Of a DNA stretch of 64,000 nt, positions 46,826-54,113 are shown in pieces. The notes under the pieces were generated by a model. It saw only the letters and a program-made list of their open reading frames with translations. It did no database searches and was not told the DNA's origin. This DNA comes from Paenibacillus sp. H1-7. GTDB lineage: Bacteria; Bacillota; Bacilli; Paenibacillales; NBRC-103111. The DNA lies in NCBI RefSeq assembly GCF_022354825.1, contig NZ_CP031168.1:2667501-2731500 (forward strand), given 5' to 3'. Position 1 is the stretch's first letter. Every line of letters begins with the position of its first letter. The position numbers and the translations under genes are program-made.

Positions 46826-47494
46826 TCATTGCTTCGAGATACGCCGTGTTCCCGTAGTGTTTCTGGAAAAACGGGTAACTGCAGTTGTTGAAGAGGCAAT
46901 TAGGAGCGTTTTCGTCGTTTGATTGTAGGTCAGCCTCCAAGTTTTCCCTGAAGCAAGGCCTAACGATGTCCGAATAGCCGAGGTGAGACGGAAGGTCTCA
47001 TCCAGCTCGTTCACCGGAATGATCAGTCTTGCCCGTTTGCTCATATTGCCGCTCTTTACGGCAATCGCATTGCCGGAGACGGATTCGGGAATACCGAGCT
47101 TGCTTAACAGCGCATAGCCAATGACGATGACATCGTCGCGGTGCTTTCTCGTTTCCTGCAGCAGATAGCCGTAAGCGGTGCTGGTTACGATCCTCTTCAT
47201 CATAACGGTCTTCGTATCCTCCAAATAGGTGAGGGAGAACCGCTGGCCATCCTTTATGGCGAGCGTTTTGGCCAGTTCAGGGCTGATCTCAATATAGCTG
47301 AAAAAGCATTCATCGCCTTGTTCCTCGACAAATGTTACTTCCCTTTCGGCTTTACCGTGTTTCAGCTGCAGCCCGGCGCGGTTTTGAATCATATGTAGAT
47401 CGCCCGGCCGATCGTATCCGCAGTTCAAGATTAATTTGACTATACCTGCATTCAAGCCTTCCGTGATACTAACTTCCACGAATCCTAATAGCAC
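46826..47494 (-). CDS. Unknown protein with internal duplication
   Basis: A 222-residue cytoplasmic protein. Two similar halves are visible: residues about 42-100 (LQLKHGKAEREVTFVE ... IKDGQRFSLTYLEDTKTVMMKR) and about 144-200 (IAVKSGNMSKRARLII ... LASGKTWRLTYNQTTKTLLIAS). The repeated L-x-x-G-x-x-x-x-L-x-Y-x-x-x-TKT ending is beta-rich and could be a double-psi or swapped-hairpin barrel, but this is an inference. A Thr/Ser/Arg-rich tail of about 22 residues follows. GTG 47494 is eight bases after AAGGAG; GTG 47503 is too close. No family was recognised. Confidence 0.65.
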   Translation of the reverse strand: MLLGFVEVSITEGLNAGIVKLILNCGYDRPGDLHMIQNRAGLQLKHGKAEREVTFVEEQGDECFFSYIEISPELAKTLAIKDGQRFSLTYLEDTKTVMMKRIVTSTAYGYLLQETRKHRDDVIVIGYALLSKLGIPESVSGNAIAVKSGNMSKRARLIIPVNELDETFRLTSAIRTSLGLASGKTWRLTYNQTTKTLLIASSTTAVTRFSRNTTGTRRISKQ

Positions 47495-47605
47495 ATTGTC
47501 CACTCCTTACTCTGTTTACATAACTGAGTTGCTCACATGTTTAGTAGCATATGCGGCACTAGCCAATGATGATTGTATAGTTGTACCGTTGCCTTTTGGG
47601 GGAAT

Positions 47606-47633
47606 TTGCCGCTCAAGCAAAGTAAGGTATACT
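47606..47633 (+). promoter_or_regulatory. Probable SigA promoter of the HD gene
   Basis: TTGCCG (47606-47611), a 16-base spacer and TATACT (47628-47633), about 48 bases before the ATG. Confidence 0.5.
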
Positions 47634-47680
47634 GAATTCAATCCATTAAGCTTACCAAGAGAAGGGATAATCAAAAGCAC

Positions 47681-48331
47681 ATGAACAAAGAGACGATATT
47701 ACTCGAAGCAGCAGCCTTTGCCAAAAAAGAGCTGGAAGCGGACTCTAGCGGACATGACTGGTGGCATATCGCCAGGGTTGCCCGGACCGCACGCTTGCTG
47801 GCCATGGAAGAGCAGGCGGATTTGTTCGTCTGTGAATTGGCCGCTCTTCTTCATGACGTGGCCGACGAGAAGCTGAATCCTTCGGCCGAAGCCGGTATGA
47901 ACAAGGTACGGAATTGGCTTCAGGCGCACGACACGGAAGAAAAAGTCGCAAATCACGTGCTGGAGATTATAGCTACGATCTCCTACAAGGGCGGGCATAA
48001 CCGTCCGGTGACGACCAAGGAAGCCCAAGTTGTACAGGATGCGGACCGTCTCGATGCGCTTGGCGCCATTGGGATTGCCCGGACCTTTGCCTATGCCGGC
48101 TGGAAAGGGCATCTGATCTACGACCCGGAGCAGCCGGTACGGACGGAGATTACCTACGAGGAATACCGCAAAGGAGAGGCGTCGGCGGTCCATCACTTTT
48201 ACGAGAAGCTGTTCAAGCTGGCGGACTTGATGAACACGGACAGCGGCAAACGATTGGCGAAGTCCCGGCACCGGTTTATGGAGCAATATTTGCAGCAATT
48301 TTATAATGAATGGAATGGAGAGAATGTGTAA
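47681..48331 (+). CDS. HD domain phosphohydrolase (YpgQ/YedJ-like)
   Basis: A 216-residue metal-dependent phosphohydrolase. The HD-fold residues are H29 (in GHDWWHIARV), H58-D59 (LLHDVADEK) and D122 (QDADRLDALGAIGIAR). Relatives such as B. subtilis YpgQ hydrolyse nucleoside triphosphates or related compounds. No other domain is present. The SAP-domain gene follows with a one-base TAATG overlap, so the two are coupled. Confidence 0.9.
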   Translation: MNKETILLEAAAFAKKELEADSSGHDWWHIARVARTARLLAMEEQADLFVCELAALLHDVADEKLNPSAEAGMNKVRNWLQAHDTEEKVANHVLEIIATISYKGGHNRPVTTKEAQVVQDADRLDALGAIGIARTFAYAGWKGHLIYDPEQPVRTEITYEEYRKGEASAVHHFYEKLFKLADLMNTDSGKRLAKSRHRFMEQYLQQFYNEWNGENV

Positions 48332-48984
48332 TGGAGCGCCCTCCTTTCTCGGAGCAGCTCACGGTAGCGGAGTTCCGGCGGCATTACTGGTATAAGGCGG
48401 AGTTAGCCGGCATTTGCAAATCCATCGGTTTGTCCCCTCAAGGTACCAAAGCGGAAATGCAGCAGCGGGTCGAAGGCTTTTTGTCCGGCGAAACCATCGC
48501 AGATGCGAGAGAAAGCCATACGCGAATACGCAAAAAGGCTTCACCACGGGAAATCACGCCTCAGACGCGGCTTATCCCGGAAGGCTTCAAGTTTAACCGG
48601 CAGGCGAGGGAGTTTTTTGCGCGATACTATGGAAAGGAGCGGTTTTCATTTACTAAAGAAATGGCTGCCGCTCTAAGAGAAGCCGAACGAACCGGAAACC
48701 TCGAGATGACGGTTGCCGATCTGATCCGTGTATACGAAGGAAAGACGGATGCGCCTGCTGCCGCCTCTTCCGAAGAGGCTACATACCAATGGAACCGGTT
48801 TGTCCGGGATTTTAACGCCGATCCGGCGACGAGAGGAATCAAGGACCGGATGAAAACGGCTGCCCTGCTGTGGAAGCGGGTGAGAGATGACCCAGGATGG
48901 AGCAAAACGTATTCCACTACCTATTTAGCCGACTTGCTGCCGGCAAGCGAGCTTGACAAGAAGGATGAACCGGATCCGTCATAG
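48331..48984 (+). CDS. SAP domain protein
   Basis: A 217-residue protein. A SAP-type helix-extended-helix is at about residues 13-50 (RHYWYKAELAGICKSIGLSPQGTKAEMQQRVEGFL), a fold that binds DNA or RNA. A conserved C-terminal domain follows (GFKFNRQAREFFARYYGKERFSFTKEM), as in DUF6434 proteins. The function is not known. It shares a transcript with the HD gene. There is no signal peptide. Confidence 0.82.
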   Translation: MERPPFSEQLTVAEFRRHYWYKAELAGICKSIGLSPQGTKAEMQQRVEGFLSGETIADARESHTRIRKKASPREITPQTRLIPEGFKFNRQAREFFARYYGKERFSFTKEMAAALREAERTGNLEMTVADLIRVYEGKTDAPAAASSEEATYQWNRFVRDFNADPATRGIKDRMKTAALLWKRVRDDPGWSKTYSTTYLADLLPASELDKKDEPDPS

Positions 48985-49042
48985 CCTTAACATAGATTGA
49001 ACGTAGTAAAGAGCGGCAAGCAGCACTATTTTTTAGTCCGTA

Positions 49043-49154
49043 CAGGCACTTCCAGGCTATAGCCTACATAAAATGGTAGTAATCACTATAGCGGACGCCT
49101 CCCGTATCAGCTTTCGGCTCCGCAACTACGCTCAGGGGGTGGCTGAAGTGCCTG
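49043..49154 (+). promoter_or_regulatory. sigK upstream region: promoter-like site and inverted repeat
   Basis: CATAAAATG (49067-49075) is one base from the sigma-K -10 consensus and CACT (49047-49050) gives a fitting -35. CAGGCACTTC (49043-49052) is the exact complement of GAAGTGCCTG (49145-49154), which contains the sigK GTG start codon and is followed by seven T a base or two later. If transcribed from upstream, this could form a long-loop hairpin over the start. Confidence 0.4.
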
Positions 49155-49849
49155 GATTTTTTTCCGCAATTGCTCTGTTTATTAAAGAATTAATGCTTCT
49201 GGTCTCTTACGTGAAAAACAACGCTTTTCCGCAGCCTCTAGCAGAGGATGAAGAAGAAAAGCACCTTCGCTTAATGGCCCAAGGCAATCAACACTCGCGT
49301 AATTTATTGATTGAACATAATTTGCGGCTTGTTGCTCATATCGTCAAAAAATTCGATAACACGGGGGAAGATCTGGAGGACTTAATCTCGATAGGAACCA
49401 TCGGGCTGATCAAAGCGATCGAATCGTTCTCGCCGGATAAAGGCACCAAATTGGCGACGTTCGCAGCGAGATGTATCGAGAACGAGATTTTGATGCATCT
49501 TCGTTCGCTTAAGAAAACGCGCAAGGACGTTTCGCTGCACGACCCTATCGGTACGGACAAGGAGGGAAATGAGATTACATTGATCGATATTCTCGGTACG
49601 GAAGCCGATGATGTCGTGGACAAAGTGCAGCTAAAAATCGAGAAGAGCAAAATTTACAAAAATTTGGATATTCTTGATGACCGCGAGAAAGAGGTCGTGG
49701 TGGGCCGTTTCGGTCTGGAGCATGGCGGAGAAGAGCGGACACAGCGGGAAATTGCGAAGGAGCTCGGCATCAGCCGCTCGTACGTGTCGCGGATTGAGAA
49801 GCGGGCGCTGATGAAGCTGTACCATGAGTTTTATAAGGCGAAAAAGTAA
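49148..49849 (+). CDS. sigK: RNA polymerase sporulation sigma factor, pro-sigma-K
   Basis: A 233-residue sigma-70-family factor that drives late mother-cell genes during sporulation. Starting at GTG 49148 gives a pro-sequence of exactly 20 residues (hydrophobic, [13 protein letters not shown]) before [11 protein letters not shown], the mature N-terminus known from B. subtilis. Region 2 ([34 protein letters not shown]) and region 4 ([24 protein letters not shown]) are complete. The gene is uninterrupted, without a skin-like element. AGGGGG precedes the start. Upstream in-frame codons would extend the pro-sequence and are rejected. Confidence 0.95.
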   Translation: MPGFFSAIALFIKELMLLVSYVKNNAFPQPLAEDEEEKHLRLMAQGNQHSRNLLIEHNLRLVAHIVKKFDNTGEDLEDLISIGTIGLIKAIESFSPDKGTKLATFAARCIENEILMHLRSLKKTRKDVSLHDPIGTDKEGNEITLIDILGTEADDVVDKVQLKIEKSKIYKNLDILDDREKEVVVGRFGLEHGGEERTQREIAKELGISRSYVSRIEKRALMKLYHEFYKAKK

Positions 49850-49918
49850 GGTCGGTCTGACGTAGCGGATGAGTCGCATACTTCATTTATTTGGTTTCAG
49901 ATAATGGAGGCGAAGCGT

Positions 49919-50593
49919 ATGACCTTAATCCAGTTGGAGCATGTGAGCAAGAACTATGTGATTGGCGGGGAAACGATTCGAGCGTTGGATGATGTTTCGT
50001 TAGAGATTGTTCACAGCGAGTTCGTGGCGATTATGGGGCCGTCGGGGTCGGGGAAGTCGACGCTGATGAACATTTTAGGCTGCTTGGACGTGGCGGATCA
50101 TGGGGCATATGTTCTCGATGGGAAGGAGATTAATCGTCTCAAAGATGCGCAGCTGGCTGAGATTAGGAATCGGAAGATCGGCTTTGTCTTCCAGAGCTTT
50201 AACCTGCTGCCTCAGCTTAATGCTTATGAGAATGTGGAGCTTCCGCTCATTTATCGGGGCATGAGTAAGAAGGAACGGGAGCCGCTTGTCATGCAGGCGC
50301 TGGAAGCGGTGGATATGGTGGACCGCAGGCGGCATCTGCCGTCGGAGCTTTCGGGCGGTCAGCAGCAGCGGGCTGCGATAGCGCGGACGTTGGCTGGGGA
50401 TCCTGCAATTATACTGGCGGATGAGCCGACAGGGGCGCTGGATTCCAAGACGGGCATGGAGATTTTAAATATATTCAAAAGTTTAAATCAGCACGGCAGG
50501 ACGATTGTGTTGATTACGCACGACCTTGCGATTGCGCAGCAAGCGAAGCGGGTTGTGTATTTTCGGGATGGGAAGTTGAGTGAAGTTGGGTAG
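49919..50593 (+). CDS. ABC transporter ATP-binding protein (MacB/LolD type), orphan
   Basis: A 224-residue ATPase with Walker A GPSGSGKST (40-48), Q-loop FQSFNLLPQ, signature LSGGQ (144-148), Walker B ILADEP (165-170) and the H-loop THDLA. This subtype normally works with a MacB-type permease and an HlyD-like protein for export of peptides or drugs, or with FtsX-like permeases. No permease follows; a degenerate sulfatase lies downstream. ATG 49919 follows GGAGGCGAAG. It may have lost its partners. Confidence 0.92.
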   Translation: MTLIQLEHVSKNYVIGGETIRALDDVSLEIVHSEFVAIMGPSGSGKSTLMNILGCLDVADHGAYVLDGKEINRLKDAQLAEIRNRKIGFVFQSFNLLPQLNAYENVELPLIYRGMSKKEREPLVMQALEAVDMVDRRRHLPSELSGGQQQRAAIARTLAGDPAIILADEPTGALDSKTGMEILNIFKSLNQHGRTIVLITHDLAIAQQAKRVVYFRDGKLSEVG

Positions 50594-50600
50594 GTTGAGG

Positions 50601-50628
50601 ACCGGGGCTCCGATGGGGTTCCGGTTTT
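50601..50628 (+). terminator. Weak terminator after the orphan ATPase
   Basis: ACCGG pairs with CCGGT, continued by wobble-containing pairs to a 10-bp stem, and a run of four T follows. Confidence 0.5.
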
Positions 50629-50639
50629 GCGATTTTGTT

Positions 50640-51068
50640 GTGGTGGAGAAAGGTTTTTGCTGGACAGCCTCTCCTTGTAATAGTGAAACTAACGATTTGC
50701 CATCCAAGCTGCTCTTCTTATACTCGACACCGGCGAAGTCCAGAATGGTTGGATGCAGATCCATCCATTCTGCTAGTCGCTGCTTGTCTCCACTTTTGTC
50801 GCCTCGGATCCGCAATGATAAGCGGAATTCGCCATGCACCCTCGTACATCGTGCTTTTCTGGAATAAACCGTGATAATACTTCCACTCAGAAAAGCGTTT
50901 ACGGTAATCTTCAACGAAATCGGATAAACGCCACTGACCCCGTAAATAGCTTTGCTATGGGCCGGCGATATGATCGTCCTGATCAGGGTTAATGTCAAAT
51001 ATCATTAAATCATTTCCGTGAAAAGCTGCGTTCATCTTCCCTTCGGTTTCATGCGGAATGCCATAGGT
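50640..51068 (-). pseudogene. Degenerate sulfatase, C-terminal remnant
   Basis: Minus-strand frames read, in sulfatase order, GIPHETEGKMNAAFHGNDLM, then IFDINPDQDDHIAGP, a stop and frame change, SDFVEDYRKRFSEWKYYHG, FQKSTMYEGAWRIPLIIADP, another frame change, and EWMDLHPTILDFAGVEYK with DGKSLVSLLQGE. At least two frameshifts and one stop break it, and the N-terminal half with the CxPSR site is absent. These phrases are typical of the C-terminal half of arylsulfatase-like enzymes. It is a dead relative or leftover, separate from the intact sulfatase 3 kb to the right. Confidence 0.75.
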
Positions 51069-51167
51069 ATTTCTCCGGGGATGAAAACAAAATAAGTTAG
51101 ACAATAATCCGGTTCAATCCTGTCCATGTACTCATACCATAATTGAAAAACAGGGGAGGAATGAAGG

Positions 51168-51557
51168 ATGTCCCGTACCGTTACGCTTTGCGAGCGGTTC
51201 TCAAGGATTATCGGGGGTGAACAAGGGTTTGCCGGTGGAAAATGCGTCTCGACGATCAATCGAAATGAAATAAGAGCAACAATTCTGAGGAAAAGATTTC
51301 AAGTAACGTCTTCTTTTTCGTTCGAATCTTTAAATGAAAGAACCGGCAGAGCGCTTTGTTTAGGAAGAGCGGCATTCTTAGAGAAAGAAGTCAATAAATT
51401 CATTAGGGCTATTCGCAATCAAGGAATAATAGTTACTTCTGTCCGTAACGAATGGCTATTCGAGCAGCCCCGCTTGATTTATATTAATATTGAAGCGGTT
51501 GAGAGACCTCTTGTTTTTGCAAGAAAAGTCAGGCGAGCGTTGGATGCTATTCATTAA
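51168..51557 (+). CDS. DUF1259 (LppY/LpqO-like) protein
   Basis: A 129-residue protein with the DUF1259 features: RFSRIIGGEQGFAGGKCVSTINR, then SSFSFESLNERTGRALCLGRAAFLEKEVNKFIRAIRNQGI, VRNEWLFEQPRLIYINIEAV and FARKVRRALDAI. The family is usually secreted in actinobacteria; here no signal peptide is present. The function is unknown. ATG 51168 follows GAAGG. It has its own hairpin and terminator downstream. Its codon use is more A+T-rich than the housekeeping half of the window. Confidence 0.8.
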   Translation: MSRTVTLCERFSRIIGGEQGFAGGKCVSTINRNEIRATILRKRFQVTSSFSFESLNERTGRALCLGRAAFLEKEVNKFIRAIRNQGIIVTSVRNEWLFEQPRLIYINIEAVERPLVFARKVRRALDAIH

Positions 51558-51611
51558 TAAAACAAATGAGGTTGGTGTCCATCGTTAAGTAAACCTCATC
51601 TTTGCCAAAAT

Positions 51612-51643
51612 GCCGATCCCATAATTGGGACGGTGTTTTTTTG
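51612..51643 (+). terminator. Terminator after the DUF1259 gene
   Basis: CCG plus TCCCA pairs with TGGGA plus CGG around a TAAT loop, followed by seven T. An additional ATGAGGTT/AACCTCAT hairpin lies at 51566-51599. Confidence 0.75.
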
Positions 51644-51715
51644 TCTGATGACGGGAATAGGATAGCTCAGTCGGATGAGGATCCTTGTTTTACCGACTGA
51701 CGGTAAAAAGTCTTG

Positions 51716-51768
51716 TTGACACGACACTAAATGGTGTCCTATAATAAATGAGACACCGAACGGTGTCT
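51716..51768 (+). promoter_or_regulatory. SigA promoter with two palindromic operators
   Basis: TTGACA (51716-51721), an 18-base spacer, TATAAT (51740-51745). One palindrome GACAC-N6-GTGTC (51723-51738) fills the spacer; a second, AGACACCG-AA-CGGTGTCT (51751-51768), is a perfect 8+8 palindrome over the transcription start. The pattern is that of a TetR-type repressor, but no tetR gene is adjacent. Confidence 0.85.
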
Positions 51769-51843
51769 AATTAACAAATAGCTGCTTTTGAAAGTCTGCA
51801 ACCGGAGTGAGTTCCAATGGAATCAATTATGAGGAGGGAACAA

Positions 51844-52266
51844 ATGAGTACGATTATCGGTACGGAAACAACCGCGAAAGTAGAAAATCAGACCCGAGGA
51901 AAAATTATCGCTTATTGGGTTACAACTTCGCTGCTAGCGTTCTTTTTAGGGAGCGGAGGCATTGGGGAGCTAACCCATCAATGGGGGACGCTAGGGACGG
52001 TGGAGATTGTAGGGTATCCGGTGTACTTTCTGACCATACTCGGGATTTGGAAAGTGCTCGGGACGATAGCCCTCCTCGTGCCGGGTTTTTCGAGGCTTAA
52101 AGAATGGGCATACGCGGGCATTTTCTTTGGAATGACAGGCGCAGCTGCATCACATGCATTCGTGGGAGACTACGGGGCTTATGCGTACCACATAATCATC
52201 CCCCTTGGTTTTGTAATTCTCGTTCTCGTCTCGTGGGCGCTTCGTCCGAAGAGCCGCAGGCTTTAA
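51844..52266 (+). CDS. DoxX-like membrane protein
   Basis: A 140-residue protein with four hydrophobic helices after a short soluble start. GSGGIGELTHQW, YFLTILGIWKVLGTIALLVPGF and AYAGIFFGMTGAAASHAFVGD fit the DoxX-like (DoxX_2) family. ATG 51844 follows AGGAGGGA; ATG 51817 is an in-frame alternative without a site. It is probably kept silent by a repressor at the two palindromes upstream and induced by a compound, but the repressor and inducer are unknown. Confidence 0.83.
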   Translation: MSTIIGTETTAKVENQTRGKIIAYWVTTSLLAFFLGSGGIGELTHQWGTLGTVEIVGYPVYFLTILGIWKVLGTIALLVPGFSRLKEWAYAGIFFGMTGAAASHAFVGDYGAYAYHIIIPLGFVILVLVSWALRPKSRRL

Positions 52267-52330
52267 GGTGAAGATGAACTAACTTGTAGTCGCTTTTGTA
52301 CGCAAATCAAGAATAAGAGGAGAAAAGCAA

Positions 52331-52795
52331 ATGTCCTATATCGTAAATTTTAATCATGTGTCCACGGTTGGTTTAGAGCCTTCCCCTATAGCAGAAGCGC
52401 TTGCGGGTTTACGTGCTAATGAAGCCCGTTACTATATGAACAAATATAAACATGAATTTACGGTAGTTCCAGCTAGCGAAAGTCAGGAGACTCTAGTTTA
52501 TGTGAACCGAATTTTAAATGAAGAACGTGATATTGAGTTTACGGCCAATCCTTTAGAAACATCGCGGTTTCAAGTGGACAATATCAAAATGGCCTATGTC
52601 TTTTATGAGGATGGCCTTGTGGTCAACGTCATGTACACGGTTGATGATCCTAAGAAGCGGGCCGTTGGTTTTAAGCTATCTGAGGGGATGGAGGTACCAA
52701 AGGAGTTAGAAGGGAAATTTAAATTTGCTAGACAAAAGTCTAAGCTTGCGGGAACAATTCGGGGCTCTTTCTTTACAATTAAACGAGAATATTAA
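52331..52795 (+). CDS. Hypothetical protein, 154 residues
   Basis: A soluble 154-residue protein beginning MSYIVNFNHVSTVGLEP at an ATG after AGAGGAG. It has a mixed alpha/beta look with a conserved-looking YYMNKYKHEFTVVP and a basic C-terminal third. It has no cysteine, signal or membrane segment. I do not recognise the family. It may be in one transcript with the DoxX-like gene (64 bases apart). Confidence 0.7.
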   Translation: MSYIVNFNHVSTVGLEPSPIAEALAGLRANEARYYMNKYKHEFTVVPASESQETLVYVNRILNEERDIEFTANPLETSRFQVDNIKMAYVFYEDGLVVNVMYTVDDPKKRAVGFKLSEGMEVPKELEGKFKFARQKSKLAGTIRGSFFTIKREY

Positions 52796-52885
52796 AGTTA
52801 ACTAGCGTCGTCGTGAAATAACCTAGTAGGCGATTTGTGAAAACAGTATAATAGGATGTAAAAAGCTTCAAATGAGGTGCCGGAA

Positions 52886-53801
52886 ATGGGACACATCCAG
52901 GCTGTAAGTTTTCTCAAAAACCTCTCCTTGAAATTGAATTGGATTATTGAATGGAATTTCAGACCGGACATGGGTGTCGGCAAAATCGCCTATCCTCACA
53001 CAATCATATGGCTTATATTGGGCGGCAGAAGGCATATTACGATTCATGAGAAAACGTATGAAATTAAACGCGGAGATCTGGTCGTCATCCCGCCGCATAC
53101 GATTCGCTACGTAGAAGCAGATGCGAACGACCGCGAGTTGTTTAGGTACATTACGGTTTGCTGTGACCTGAAGCTTGGCTCGTTGGAGTTTGTGGACATG
53201 TACCGGTTTCCGATCGTATCGGTCATACAGGACCAGACACGTTTCCAGGAGCTAATCGATCTATCCTACACGCTTCTGAGAGAGACGAATCACATTTTGA
53301 ACCAACTGGCCATCAAGAACATCTCGGAGCTCGAAGCCCAGAAAAAGGCAGCAAACGTCAGTGCGGACGAGACGGAAGCGCTACTATACGTACAAAGCTT
53401 GTTCGGCGCCTGATCAATTTTATAGGCTGATGCGTCCGTTCCTGCTCGAGCAGCCGGTGACGATCGATCCGAGAATCCAGACGGCGTGCAGCTATATTGA
53501 GAAGCACTTGAATCAAACTATGAAAATCGGAGATTTGGCGCGAAACGTGTATATTAGCCAGAGCCATCTGCGGCTGCTGTTCCGCAAAACGTTCGGCGAA
53601 TCTCCCATGGAATATTTGCAGCAGGCCAGAATGAAGCGAACGAAGGAGCTGCTTGTCAATACGGAAATTCCGATCCGCGACATCGCGGAAATGATCGGCT
53701 ATCAGAACCAGAATATGTTCAGCCGATCGTTCGTCAAATTGGAAGGCTTGAGCGCTAGAGAGTACCGGAAACGGTACAGGGAGAAAGTAGACAAGCAGTA
53801 A
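52886..53801 (+). pseudogene. AraC family regulator, frameshifted
   Basis: Two adjoining frames together make one AraC-type regulator. The first (52886 to TGA at 53411-53413) holds the cupin-like sensing domain (HITIHEKTYEIKRGDLVVIPPHTIRYV); the second (from about 53405 to 53801) continues with FYRLMRPFLLEQP and the two HTHs (MKIGDLARNVYISQSHLRLLFRK and IRDIAEMIGYQNQNMFSRSFVKLEG). A +1 shift near 53400-53412 would restore a protein of about 305 residues. The ATG at 52886 follows GAGGTG. It lies next to the sulfatase gene and would be its natural regulator; the shift may be real decay or a sequencing error. Confidence 0.8.
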
Positions 53802-53904
53802 CATGGCTTCTCAACATGAAGTCATTGGCTGTTGAATCGAGCACATTGAGCGGAATAAACGGACACGGACATGGAGTTATCCGATAGTAAGAGGAGCATG
53901 GGAG

Positions 53905-53938
53905 GAACCTGGGATTTTCGACCGGGTTCTTCTTTTTT
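53905..53938 (+). terminator. Terminator after the AraC-type gene
   Basis: GAACCTGG pairs with CCGGGTTC (one G-T pair) around a 9-base loop, with a T-rich tail. The remaining bases 53939-54113 lead to the sulfatase gene; TTGACA at 54074-54079 has no matching -10, as is common for activator-dependent promoters. Confidence 0.8.
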
Positions 53939-54113
53939 AACGCCACGAAATTAATGTCCGATACGGAGGTAAGCCCTTCCTTCAGTTCATTGTTACAGTT
54001 CATTCATTAATCGAAAATGAAACATAGCTAATCGATTGGGCTATATATTACCATACGAATTAATGATATATTTTGACACATAATCGAATTCAACATTGAT
54101 GGAGGTACACTGC

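Noticed and set aside
50580..50874. Plus-strand open frames of 79-95 codons after the orphan ATPase.
   Set aside because: They are antisense to the sulfatase remnant, which shows real protein motifs.
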